This document shows positions 1 to 10,340 of a stretch of DNA of 64,000 nt, one piece after another. Under the pieces are notes generated by a model that had not been told where the DNA came from, made no database searches, and worked only from the letters and a program-made list of their open reading frames with translations. Position numbers and translations under genes: made by a program. The stretch's first letter is position 1. The number at the start of each line of letters is the position of its first letter. The DNA is from Neurospora tetraspora (lineage: Eukaryota > Ascomycota > Sordariomycetes > Sordariales > Sordariaceae), in the NCBI RefSeq assembly GCF_033439725.1, contig NW_026944388.1, forward strand, positions 3,348,001 through 3,412,000. Direction: 5' to 3'.

Positions 1-3000
1 AACGACGGGTGGGAGATCTTCTTTCTCCCCTCTCAGCCGGCAGCGGTCTCGATTCTCTCATGATGGACGACGAATCAACAACAGCCCGAGAGTTTGTTAC
101 TATTGATGCCAAGGTAACATTAATCCAGGTCAAGGCGGACCTGCCTACAGATCCCCCGTTGATGGTCCACATCTACGCTTTGGAAGCGGGCCGCCAGCGA
201 TGGGCTGCTCCTTTCTGTCAGGCGAAGCTTATCAGGTTATATGCCGAGGCTCCCAGGATGCGCAAGGTTTGGGCTAGGGTCATCAGCATTAAGAACGGAC
301 GGGTGGACTATCGGGAGTCGAGACGGAAGTTCAGCAACGGAAGCGTGCACGATGAGCGCATGGTTGATATCGCCATGGAAACAATTCGAGTGGCTGTTCC
401 ACATGAAATGATTGGCCACAAGATCACGGACAACGTTGCCAATGTGATCAAATCCGTCAAGCAACTTCATCATCGGTTCAAGACCGGCACCAATGAGTAC
501 ATCCTCGATAAGGGACCCGAAGGTCCGAAAACTGTTCCTAAGGTTTCCTTGCGGGCTCGTACCTTGCTGTTTGACTTGGAAGATGGTGCTTTCGAATGGA
601 AACTCGGTATGATCTACCGTGCGGCTCGTGTTGAGCAGAAACAACGTCAGGCGCGGGAGGAAGCTTTCCGTATCAAGGTCAAGAAAATCCACGAAGAGGC
701 GACACGCGATTCGAGCAAGCTGCGGACGCGGTCTGCTGCACCAAGAGGACGAGCTTCTCCAGTAGGCGGTAACCATGCCAGGAGTCACAGTACTGATAGT
801 CGTCAACAGCCAGGCACTGACCCTCACTTCAGGGGCCGTGTGCCAAGATATGACCCAGATGGGGGACGACTGAACATCACCGGCAACACAGAAATCTCTA
901 TTGGGCAGGCAAAGCACAATCTTCATCTTCATAATGCAAGGAGTTGGAAACGGCGGATCGACCGACAGTATGCTGCTGCTAGGAACGAGGTGAAGGACCT
1001 GCACCAGGATTACTGGGGCGGCGACGAGACCATCCCAGATGATTTGGACGAAGGCGAGAACATACTGGAGGTTCCCCTCCGGCACGCCCTTATGTCCGCA
1101 GTTGTCAACGACCTTCACTTCGTGGTCGACAAGCCGTCTTTCCCCCTTAGAGACCTTCCCGACTTCCTCCATAAGGTCGGAAAGGGTATGCCGAAAGACA
1201 TGGAATACACACTGCTCGTTCCCTTGAGCGTGCAGATCAGCATGGGAGAGGCAAGGGTGTCTCTCCGCGACTACCCTCTACCTTTCATCCATGTGCCACC
1301 CACCAAGTCGAATCAATCTGCCCGCCTACCCGCCCTGACACTAAAAACAGACTTTGTGATCGCCGAAGAGTTCCGAGGCGTCGAATCTACCCGGAAAATC
1401 AGGGTTCAGGTGATACCACCGCAAAGCCGTGACTCGTCTGCACCAAATAAAGGCAGCTTCGCAATCGACGTCAGCAGGACTATTGGGCCCGTCAAGATGT
1501 TCTCAGACATGCATATCGACGTCCATACCGCCAACCCGACTCGCATAACTTGGGGACCTTCCTATCAGCCAGCAGTTCAAGATATGATGATGGCTATTGA
1601 ATCTCTAACCAAACCACAACTCGATCCTTCCGAGAGGGTAGGCTTCTGGGACAAGATCAGGCTCAACTTCCATTCCCGCTTCCGCATCACTTGGAGGGGA
1701 GATGGCGGCGTCCACCTCGCGCTCAAGGGAAGCAGGGATCCTTACGAAGTCATGGGCGATGGTGCTGGTTTCTTGATGTGCTGGCGCAGTGACGTACGGC
1801 TCAACATTAACGTTGACGACGACCCCAAAAAGTTCATGACTGTCGACAGCGGAGAGTATGTTCTTGCGGTTCCAGACTATAGCCACCAAGTCCGCGAAGG
1901 TCGTCGTCGTCGCGGAGAAAATGAAAGCATCGCGAGCGAGAGCAGCCATAAATCTACTGCGTCCTTCAAGAAGGTGGTCATGAAACTTTCAGGGAAGGTA
2001 CAATGGCTAGCCGGTCTTGTCTTTGAGCAGGCCATCGAAAACGGCAAGAGGAACTTCGAGTTTAAGCCTCATTACGAGGTTGTCCTGAAATCTCCGCAGT
2101 ATGCCAAGCCGCAAAATGGCCTTCCTTACGACGCTTTCCGTGGATTCCGCAGCCAGCATATCCATCTTTCAGTTGCGATCCGCGCACCGGTCGATCGAGA
2201 ATGGACAGCATCCGACCCTCCACCATCACGCAGCTATAATGCTGTTCATCTTACGCCGCGCTTCTTCACCCACTTCTTTTCTTGGTTGGCGTTATTTTCG
2301 GGCCCGCTCTCTCTTCCTGTTCGTCAAGGGCCCCTTTGGCCTAACAGGGAGAAGAACAGTAAAAAGTTTGGCAGGCATTTGGCCACTATCAAGTATAACA
2401 TCATGTTTGCACCTCTGTTCTTGAGTCACATCTACAAGCACAAGGACGTCGAAGACTATTCCGAGAATGCGGTCTCGGCAACGGGTATCAAGGTTCGGCT
2501 TGATAGCTTCATGCTCGATCTGCACCAGCGGCGGGAGGAGTTCAATACCAGAGACCGCGGGCGCGGGACGCAGACAAGAATAAGCAGCATGAAGCTTCAC
2601 GCAGGTCAACTGGATCTGGTCTCTGCAGATATTCGCGCTGTCTCCGCTAGTATTCGGGGCACGACCGCTGATGCCTTCCTAAAGCACTCGCTTTCGACCT
2701 TCGTCACCGACCAGGAGGAAGATGGCACGGACTTGTCTCGATTCACCATTCCTGACAATGACCTGACGTGGATCGATATGGATGACTTTGTTGAGCTCGA
2801 CTGGATCTTGCCCACGGAACCAAACCCGGACACAAAGATTCTTCCGCTTGCTTTCGCACCTCGCATCACCTATTTTCGCCAGACAGATATTGGCGGTGTC
2901 ATTGACGGTGATCCGGACCGGAGCAGCCCCTTCGGACAGGAGCCAACCCATTCGTGCATCATGAGCCACGATGATGATCCTAGAAGGATACAGGCTCAGT

Positions 3001-6000
3001 TGATTCGCCAGCGGTTGAAGCAACTGGATAAACAAATGGAGACGCACAACCGCAACCTGGGTGAAATCGAGCTTCGTCTGGTTCGCGACGAGGATCCGGA
3101 GCTTAAGGCTGACTTTGAGGCCTTAACCAGTCACACAACTGTGTTAGCTGAGAAGAAGGTTTTCCTGGAGGGCATGCTAAGGGAAATGACGCAGACCTCG
3201 CACTGTTATACTGAGAGTGAGGACTCGTCGTCTTCCTCATCGGCAAAGTCAGAAGCGCGAAAGTCGAAAGCGGACATTAGGGGTTCGATGTCAACCCCCA
3301 CAGAAGCAGAGTTTGCGAGCGATTTCAAGAACCGTTTCGTCGTCCACAACTTGCAACTGAAGTGGAACAACACCCTACGAAACATCATTCTCCGCTATAT
3401 CCATCAGGTCGGACAACGACGAGGGTTCGTCTACTATATGTCGCGGCCGGCGGTCAAGTTCCTTCTGGACATCGTTGAGGAGCAGAATAAGAACAAAGCG
3501 GCAAAAGAAAGCAACTCGACTCCGTCAGCCAGTAGCCCCAATGTCAACGGTGCAGAGAGGGAAACCCAGGCAGACATTGAGGATAGGATTCGCAAAATCT
3601 TGGAGGACGGCAAGAAATTCGCCAGTGCCGAGGATGCAGGGCCCGGGAATCCATCTATGGCCGACCTCGCCAGCGGTATCGCCAAAGAGTACATGGCTCA
3701 AAGTAGCTACCATGTTCGTGTCATTGCGCCGCAGATTCAATTGCAGAGCGACAAGAATAAGAAACACGTGGTCCTCATTGCCGCTAAAGGCATGGAGCTC
3801 AAGGTTGTCGATGTGATGGACCAGAGCAGATTGTTTGATACGGTCAGCGGTCTCGTTCAGCAACGTTTCCTCGTCAACATGGACAGTACGCAGTTCTTCG
3901 TCACCCATCAGAAGTGGTTTTCGACACAGCTGGTGTCCATGTACTCGGGAAATACTTACGGGACTCCAGCTGGGTCTTCGTGGCCGCCTTGGGTTCCTAT
4001 GGAGGTCATGTTCGACTTTGAGACAGATCCTTTTGGCTTCAAACGTGTTGTCAAGAAGACGTCTGCTATGCTGCGATATGACAAGTACAACACGCTTCGA
4101 TTGAAGTATAACGATGAAGTGAACGTCAGCGAAGAAACAGACAATGACGGAGAGGCCGCCGCAGACAACACCGAATCCAGAATGGACAACCTCTGGATTG
4201 AATTCCCCCAGGCTCACGCATTGTGCAACTCGTCTCAATACTATGCATTCTACGTCATCGTGGTAGATCTGTTGATGTACAGTGAGCCTTTGGAGAAGAC
4301 GCGCAGCGAGAGGCTCGAGAAGATCATGCTTGCTTCCGACTTCAGCGACCTCAGAGGAGCCCCTGAAATGGTGATCAAACTTCAAGAGCGTGTCCGGCAG
4401 CTGGAAGATATCAAAACCCACTTCCAAACCCATGGTAAGTACATGGATAAGAGAGGGTGGAAAGATCGACTGGTGCTGGACCGCGATTTGGCCGCTTGCG
4501 AGGATGAGCTTTTCTTCATGATGAAGGCCATCACATCGTCTCAACGCAAGTACGACAGCTCAACAAGCAGCGCACTTCTGAAGTGGAGCATCACAGCAAA
4601 GGAGATCGTCTGGCACCTCATCCGGGACACTAGCGAGCCACTTGTCGAACTCCAGCTCAAGAATGTCGAGTACGACCGTACCGATAACTCGGACGGCTCG
4701 CACGTGAACTTGATACAGGTCGGAAGCATACTTGGTCTCAACCTCCTCCCTGACGCAATCTACCCTGTGATGGTTGCGCCATACGTTGATGGGAACCGTG
4801 GTGGCTTTGACCCAACCTCTCAACCAATGATTCGGGTGTACTTCCACATGCTCGAGGCTATCGCCGGTATTCCTGTCATGGATCACTTCGAGGTCAATCT
4901 ATTCCCGCTCAAGATCCAGCTGGAGAGGGAGGTGGGCAAGAAGTTGTTCGAGTACGTCTTCCCTGGTATTGACGGTGATGAGGCCACTGGCGCCGCCAAG
5001 AACACATCTCCTTTCATCGTCAAGCAGACCTTGCCGGAGGATGACGAGGATGCGGAAGATGATGGGTCTCTCGAAACCGTTGGAATACCGGACAGTGACA
5101 GGGAGGCAGGAAGTTTCTCAACGCGGGCGGGTTCTCTCGAACTGCGCCTGCGCCCTACCTTGACATCCGATCCGGAAGCCACACCCACCAAGAACAACAA
5201 GGCCTTGAGTATTCACACTGGAGAAGGAAGCTCCTTCAGACTCTTCCGGTCTGTCGGTACTGGGTTCAAGACGGTGTCTAAGAAACCATCGTCTGAAGAA
5301 TCATCACTTCGTCCCAGCACTCCACGACCCGGCGTCGGTAGGACATCCACGGGTTTATCATCCAAGGATGGCAGCTCAAATCCGGAGACGAAGAAGGGAA
5401 CTCGCTTCATGTTGCGCAAGACGGCCGCGGACGTGGAGAAGAGGAAGAAGTCGGACGATCTGACCAAGATGATTGACCGAGCTTCCAATTACATGACCTT
5501 TGCCTACATCAAGATGCCATCGGTGGTACTCTGCCTGAGCTACAAGGGCAAGGGTGACCGTAACCTGGAGGACGTACACAACTTTGTGTTCAGGCTGCCC
5601 ACGATCGAATACCAGAACAAGACATGGTCCAACCTCGATCTTGCTCTCAACCTCAAGAACCGGATCATCAAGGCCCTCATCAGCCACACGGGCGCCATCA
5701 TTGGCAACAAGTTCTCCAAACACCGGCCCAACACCGCGCAGCAGTCCAAGCTTCGCGAACTTGCGACAAGCTCGGTTTTACTGGCTCCAATCCTGTCAGA
5801 GTCGCGAGACAACAGCGGCGATGACTCGTCTTCGATATACAACGCCTCCATCGTGGACTTCTCTCGCTCCCCGCCGCGGTCGATTGCACGCTCGCAAACA
5901 GTGTCTGTGGTTCCCAGCTCGGAGAGCCGGAGCTCTAGCATTGCTTCCTCGCAGCGATCACCACTCGTGCCGCAGACCACCGCCACCGCTGGTACCAGTA

Positions 6001-6623
6001 GTAGTGCCCAGTCGATTGCATCTGGGCCACCAGCCGTCGGCTTCACCATGACCCCGCCAACACCTATCCTGCCGCCGGGTATGGATGGCAGCCAACCGCA
6101 TCGGGGTGCGTTCAGCCTGCTCCGGCCCGCGACGAGTGCCGGCTCGAGACTGTTCGGTAGCAGTGGCGGAGGAGCATCCGGCTCCAGTCCCGCTTCCAGC
6201 GGCGACGGAGAGACCATCTCCCGACCCGGCACCAGCAGCGGCGTGTCGATGCTGAGACAATCAAACACGGTTCTGAGAGACGACAGAGAGAGCCCAGAGG
6301 CGACGCAGAGGAAGGCTGGATACTTGAGGGACAAGCTCAGTGCCATCTCGAACAGACTGAAGGACCGTGGTGGTCAACAACAGCCCGGCTCTGGTCCCGG
6401 TCCCGGGCCCACGTCCGCTCCTAGCAACGATATCTTGAACAGCGACCGGGCTCTTCACGAGGTCGCAGAAGAAGAAGCTGAGCGGGAAGATCTAGAGAAT
6501 AGGAGGCCTGTCACTGCACATGCTGCTGTGGGACCTAGCTCTAGTGAAGCCATCGGCGGCGGGCCCAGGCCGGATATCGTTGGGCATAGGCTGAGTAGGA
6601 GTTTTAGTGCGAGGGTGACCTGA
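1..6623 (+). CDS. fmp27: Fmp27/BLTP2-type bridge-like lipid transfer protein, 3' part (partial)
   Basis: The reading frame is open from the left edge of the window to a TGA ending at 6623, giving at least 2,204 codons, so the start lies outside. The family (yeast Fmp27/Hob, animal BLTP2/Hobbit, plant SABRE) forms long hydrophobic-groove bridges that move lipids at ER-plasma membrane contacts, anchored by an N-terminal membrane segment that would be in the missing part. Counting from base 9, the diagnostic GFWDK motif is at residues 545-549 and the WPPW motif at 1325-1328, the two signatures that name Fmp27 sub-domains. A charged coiled coil lies near residues 992-1065. The last ~450 residues are Ser/Gly/Pro-rich and probably disordered. 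No intron is evident. Family assignment is firm; the lipid-bridge role is inferred from homologues. Confidence 0.9.
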   Translation, partial: RRVGDLLSPLSAGSGLDSLMMDDESTTAREFVTIDAKVTLIQVKADLPTDPPLMVHIYALEAGRQRWAAPFCQAKLIRLYAEAPRMRKVWARVISIKNGRVDYRESRRKFSNGSVHDERMVDIAMETIRVAVPHEMIGHKITDNVANVIKSVKQLHHRFKTGTNEYILDKGPEGPKTVPKVSLRARTLLFDLEDGAFEWKLGMIYRAARVEQKQRQAREEAFRIKVKKIHEEATRDSSKLRTRSAAPRGRASPVGGNHARSHSTDSRQQPGTDPHFRGRVPRYDPDGGRLNITGNTEISIGQAKHNLHLHNARSWKRRIDRQYAAARNEVKDLHQDYWGGDETIPDDLDEGENILEVPLRHALMSAVVNDLHFVVDKPSFPLRDLPDFLHKVGKGMPKDMEYTLLVPLSVQISMGEARVSLRDYPLPFIHVPPTKSNQSARLPALTLKTDFVIAEEFRGVESTRKIRVQVIPPQSRDSSAPNKGSFAIDVSRTIGPVKMFSDMHIDVHTANPTRITWGPSYQPAVQDMMMAIESLTKPQLDPSERVGFWDKIRLNFHSRFRITWRGDGGVHLALKGSRDPYEVMGDGAGFLMCWRSDVRLNINVDDDPKKFMTVDSGEYVLAVPDYSHQVREGRRRRGENESIASESSHKSTASFKKVVMKLSGKVQWLAGLVFEQAIENGKRNFEFKPHYEVVLKSPQYAKPQNGLPYDAFRGFRSQHIHLSVAIRAPVDREWTASDPPPSRSYNAVHLTPRFFTHFFSWLALFSGPLSLPVRQGPLWPNREKNSKKFGRHLATIKYNIMFAPLFLSHIYKHKDVEDYSENAVSATGIKVRLDSFMLDLHQRREEFNTRDRGRGTQTRISSMKLHAGQLDLVSADIRAVSASIRGTTADAFLKHSLSTFVTDQEEDGTDLSRFTIPDNDLTWIDMDDFVELDWILPTEPNPDTKILPLAFAPRITYFRQTDIGGVIDGDPDRSSPFGQEPTHSCIMSHDDDPRRIQAQLIRQRLKQLDKQMETHNRNLGEIELRLVRDEDPELKADFEALTSHTTVLAEKKVFLEGMLREMTQTSHCYTESEDSSSSSSAKSEARKSKADIRGSMSTPTEAEFASDFKNRFVVHNLQLKWNNTLRNIILRYIHQVGQRRGFVYYMSRPAVKFLLDIVEEQNKNKAAKESNSTPSASSPNVNGAERETQADIEDRIRKILEDGKKFASAEDAGPGNPSMADLASGIAKEYMAQSSYHVRVIAPQIQLQSDKNKKHVVLIAAKGMELKVVDVMDQSRLFDTVSGLVQQRFLVNMDSTQFFVTHQKWFSTQLVSMYSGNTYGTPAGSSWPPWVPMEVMFDFETDPFGFKRVVKKTSAMLRYDKYNTLRLKYNDEVNVSEETDNDGEAAADNTESRMDNLWIEFPQAHALCNSSQYYAFYVIVVDLLMYSEPLEKTRSERLEKIMLASDFSDLRGAPEMVIKLQERVRQLEDIKTHFQTHGKYMDKRGWKDRLVLDRDLAACEDELFFMMKAITSSQRKYDSSTSSALLKWSITAKEIVWHLIRDTSEPLVELQLKNVEYDRTDNSDGSHVNLIQVGSILGLNLLPDAIYPVMVAPYVDGNRGGFDPTSQPMIRVYFHMLEAIAGIPVMDHFEVNLFPLKIQLEREVGKKLFEYVFPGIDGDEATGAAKNTSPFIVKQTLPEDDEDAEDDGSLETVGIPDSDREAGSFSTRAGSLELRLRPTLTSDPEATPTKNNKALSIHTGEGSSFRLFRSVGTGFKTVSKKPSSEESSLRPSTPRPGVGRTSTGLSSKDGSSNPETKKGTRFMLRKTAADVEKRKKSDDLTKMIDRASNYMTFAYIKMPSVVLCLSYKGKGDRNLEDVHNFVFRLPTIEYQNKTWSNLDLALNLKNRIIKALISHTGAIIGNKFSKHRPNTAQQSKLRELATSSVLLAPILSESRDNSGDDSSSIYNASIVDFSRSPPRSIARSQTVSVVPSSESRSSSIASSQRSPLVPQTTATAGTSSSAQSIASGPPAVGFTMTPPTPILPPGMDGSQPHRGAFSLLRPATSAGSRLFGSSGGGASGSSPASSGDGETISRPGTSSGVSMLRQSNTVLRDDRESPEATQRKAGYLRDKLSAISNRLKDRGGQQQPGSGPGPGPTSAPSNDILNSDRALHEVAEEEAEREDLENRRPVTAHAAVGPSSSEAIGGGPRPDIVGHRLSRSFSARVT

Positions 6624-9600
6624 AGCAGACGATGAGGGAGGGAGTGTCTCCAAAACACTGTTTTTGTTATTCGGATTTTTTAATCATTCTACGTTCTCGT
6701 TATCTATGTTGGCATCATCTCGAAATCACGTTTTAGTGTCCTTTTTTCTTTTTTTTTCCTTTTGTCTTTTGTGTACTACTCGCACTGGCGTGCGAGAGAA
6801 CAACATTGTTTGTGGAATCAACCGACTCACTGTCTTGGAACAGCTGAGTTGGGTTTAATGAAGGGGCGGGGGAACTGAAATGACAATAGAGGTTAGACAC
6901 ATAAGGTTATTGCGAACTTGTACATAGACACGGAGAGAAAGAGACCGCGGGACTCAAAATATCTGGCGCTGGACTGAGGTTTTTCTTTCCAATCATGGTT
7001 TTCCAGTTGGAAGAAGGGACCTTTGGATACTTGTACAGAGACCGGGAGCGTATATAATATTAGTTTGGTAATTTAACAGCATGACATCCCAGGCCGCGCG
7101 GGAGCGCCGTGCAGCACTGCAGTGAGCGGAACTAACTGAAGAACACCATGATGGGCTGAATTGACGGAACGAATTGCACAGGCCAGGAAAGACGAAGTGC
7201 GCCTCGATGGACAAGTACCCTCATCAGAAGTCTGTTAGCAACGCTAGTAGAGCGATCAATTTTCACATAGTTAATATCTTGAGCACTATCAGCTGGTGGC
7301 AATAGGTACATTTCTTCTGAAAGACCTCTTTGCTCTTTGCCGTTTCAAGATCGCAATGAGATGGGGCATGGAGACACTCAGCTGCGCCTACTTACTTATT
7401 ACGAGTGCCAACCTCGATGCCAGTCCAGGTTCAGAAGGAGCGCCTGAAAATATACTTGGTAACTGAACTTGAAGTGGACGAATGGCAGGAACGATCGATA
7501 ATGACGCTGTCTACTCCGCCCAGTCCCTTCAGCACTCAGCTTGACGGATACTGTTTTGTCTTCAGTTGGCCATCGATGCCGGATACTTATGACTCCGTGA
7601 GCTCTTGCTCGCCAGTGCCAGTGCCTTGCGGGCTTGGATATCGTCTTCACGATGCAGTGGTCCATTCCGGTACTCAGCTCCAAGCGAGGGAAACTTAGCT
7701 GAGCCGAGATAGTACCCTGTGGAGGACTCGGACTTACGGTTGCAGTGTTGCAGTGAGTGCAGTGGTTGTTGAACACTGCAGTCTTAGCTGTGATAATGTG
7801 TATGGAGTCTACGGTTGTTGTTCGGTCACGGTTTGTAAGACTGAACGGTTAAGGAGGAGTAACCATTGCGCAGCAGACGGTTGTCTGACGGTTTCTGAGG
7901 AAAACGAAAACCAGAAGGTTTCCTCAGCCCCGGTCAATTTGACCTGCAGTGTTCAAGAAGGGACGTTCGGCTACCGCCAGGTGCTCTTACCTAATAACTA
8001 GAGTGCCTAGGAAGCGAGTAGGAAGGAGCTGACAAGCAGTGAAAGCCGAACGATGAATCAGTAAAGGGAGGAGCGAAGGCCCAGAAGAAGCAGATGTGTG
8101 TACACTTATTAGTGATGCTTGACCTTAACTATGTAAAAATTCAACGCTCTACTACCGCTTCTAACAGATATTCCCTCCAGTGTACATGTTATGGCAGGGA
8201 AGAGTTAGTTCTTGCCCATCTAGGTTCTGAATGTCAACGGCACTGCAGCACTCAACTGTCTACACTCGTACGCAACTGAACTGAATAAGTAGGTACTGTT
8301 TAGTTATGCAACTCGCTCTTCGCCGTCGGCTCTTGCTTTGCAGTGCCAGTCGGGTGCCGTGTACTGTAGTGTCTCGAAAGCCTTCGCGATGCCTGGTCTG
8401 TTTTAGCCCTCAGCTCTCAATAAGTACAATTGAACTTGAAGTCATGGGACTCAAGTGCGTACTTATCTCATTCAGCTTGAGTGTTCATCCAGACCCGCCG
8501 GACATTATGACATCGATATCTACAAATCCCACTGTCACCCGCCGCAGATCTTGTATCCCGTCGCCATCACTGACACTTCAACTCACACATGTACTCCCAT
8601 TCCCATGTTTCTAGAGCGTTGAGTGGCGTGCGTATTTCCGTCGCCAGTAACGAGATTGGATACCATATATACCTGGAATATTACTAGAATACTAAGCAAG
8701 TAACTACCGTGACCTCCGGGCCGACGGAGTAAACAGTTGCACCGTCAGCCCCGACTGTTACTGCTCCAGGAAGTGAGGAACAAAGTCTTTACTGTTTCGT
8801 CTTCGTTCGGTAAGATATCTCTAAGTACACATGGTCGAGAACTTCCCGGCATGCTGGCATTGTTAGCATGGTTCAGTCGATTTGAGTTGGAACAACGTAA
8901 ATTTTGATCGAATCATAGTATGAAGCTTGTTCTTTTGGTTCGAATTCGCCGCAGAGGTATCTTTGATCCCCAGCCAATTGTCACTGTAGTTTCCCATCAC
9001 AAGACCAGTGATACCGCGATCCCCCAGATCTTTGCTCTCTCAAGATGCCGCGGCAAAGATCTGGCTACACCTTCGGTTGCTATCATCATATCAACTGAGT
9101 GCAATACTGCGGAAGACGACATTACTCAGCGTAATACAGCTCTCAGTCATTCAAAAGCTGTAGCTCACCTGGCATGTTAGCCAGCCAGCCTGCCTCCTGA
9201 TATGACTATCATTTCCATTGATCTCGTTCTTCTTCCTTCCTCTCATACCCATCATGATCCTCCACTATTCCAAGCCAGGGAGCTATGGTACTTTTGATCT
9301 CAACCCTTCTGTTACAGCCCCCTCAAGAAATATGAGTGACACCAAGGAAACCTTGCAGACAGATAGGCAGTACTTCTTCACAGACATAGTACTTATTGAG
9401 AAGGTCTTCTATGCCGGGCGTCACGTCAAACAGATCTACCATTTGTGCGCTTGTAACACTTATCACAAACACTTGTACACCGACCAGACTACAGTCATCA
9501 GTCCCAAGTCCCGGCACTTTGTGCAACCGGAGGGATTCATCAAGTCATCAACTGTCAACCATTCTTTCCACGTATCGGCTATTTAAGTCCCGCCGTCCGT

Positions 9601-10340
9601 TCGTGACAACCATGATCTACCGTGCCGTGAGGCGGGAGATGGACGTCTTGGCTGACACCACCTGATGACTCATGGGACTAAATGGCGGCTCAAGTCTTAC
9701 TTATGCCGCTGTGTCACCATAAGCTTCTTCCATACATATTCTGGAAGCTGCAGTGAGCTAAGTACGGATGGGGAAGCGAACCGCCGTTACACCCGATAAG
9801 ACACCGCAGCAGACGATGGATGGTGACCTCAACTTTCTAGAAGACTCTGACTACCGTTCCTGCTTGAACGCCAAGCTTGTTATCTTGTAGAGAAGGACTG
9901 AATATGACCCCTTATTCTGAGAAGCTTGAAAGGATCCGTGTCCGATGTCGGTTCACACCTGAAAGGGAGGTTGTGTTGTTCTCGGCAGATGAGAAATTGC
10001 CTAGTGAACGAAGACTGTCTGGAAAAAAGAACATGGCGAGTTCAACATCATGCGTGTGGTGATGGCTTGTACATGAGAGAAGAGGTCAATTTAACACAAG
10101 GCCTCTCTAGACACACGCTAACGCTCTATCGATGTAAATAAAGCCAAGTGCAATAACTCCATATGAATCTCCCTGAAACCTTATAAGCGAGCATTTCAAA
10201 GTTATCATGACTGTTCTCCCATATCGGAAGTAGCCTTCTTTTTCATAAACCCATGTCAACCCTTTTTTTTTTGCGCCAAAACCCATTATATGTAATCGAG
10301 ATAAACGATGAGGATTAGTCTTTTATGATCACTTGCAAAT
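6624..10340. other. Gene-free region between fmp27 and the glutamate dehydrogenase gene
   Basis: About 3.7 kb between two convergent genes without a recognisable gene; all reading frames are short and look like nothing known. It contains recurrent CAGTG/CACTG words (for example the palindrome CACTGCAGTG at 7115-7124), a perfect 12-bp inverted repeat at 9024-9035/9053-9064, and a 9-bp one at 7895-7903/7919-7927. A T-run lies at 10261-10271. CA/TG dinucleotides are common by eye, so there is no obvious RIP mutation signature. Confidence 0.6.
9024..9064. repeat. Perfect 12-bp inverted repeat (hairpin)
   Basis: CCAGATCTTTGC at 9024-9035 is matched exactly by its reverse complement at 9053-9064, with a 17-nt spacer. 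It lies in non-coding DNA. The function is unknown; it could be chance, a stem in a transcript, or a relic of an element. Confidence 0.6.

Noticed and set aside
6624-10340. RIP-mutated repeat
   Set aside because: CA and TG dinucleotides remain frequent and no repeated copy was seen, unlike RIP-degraded DNA.
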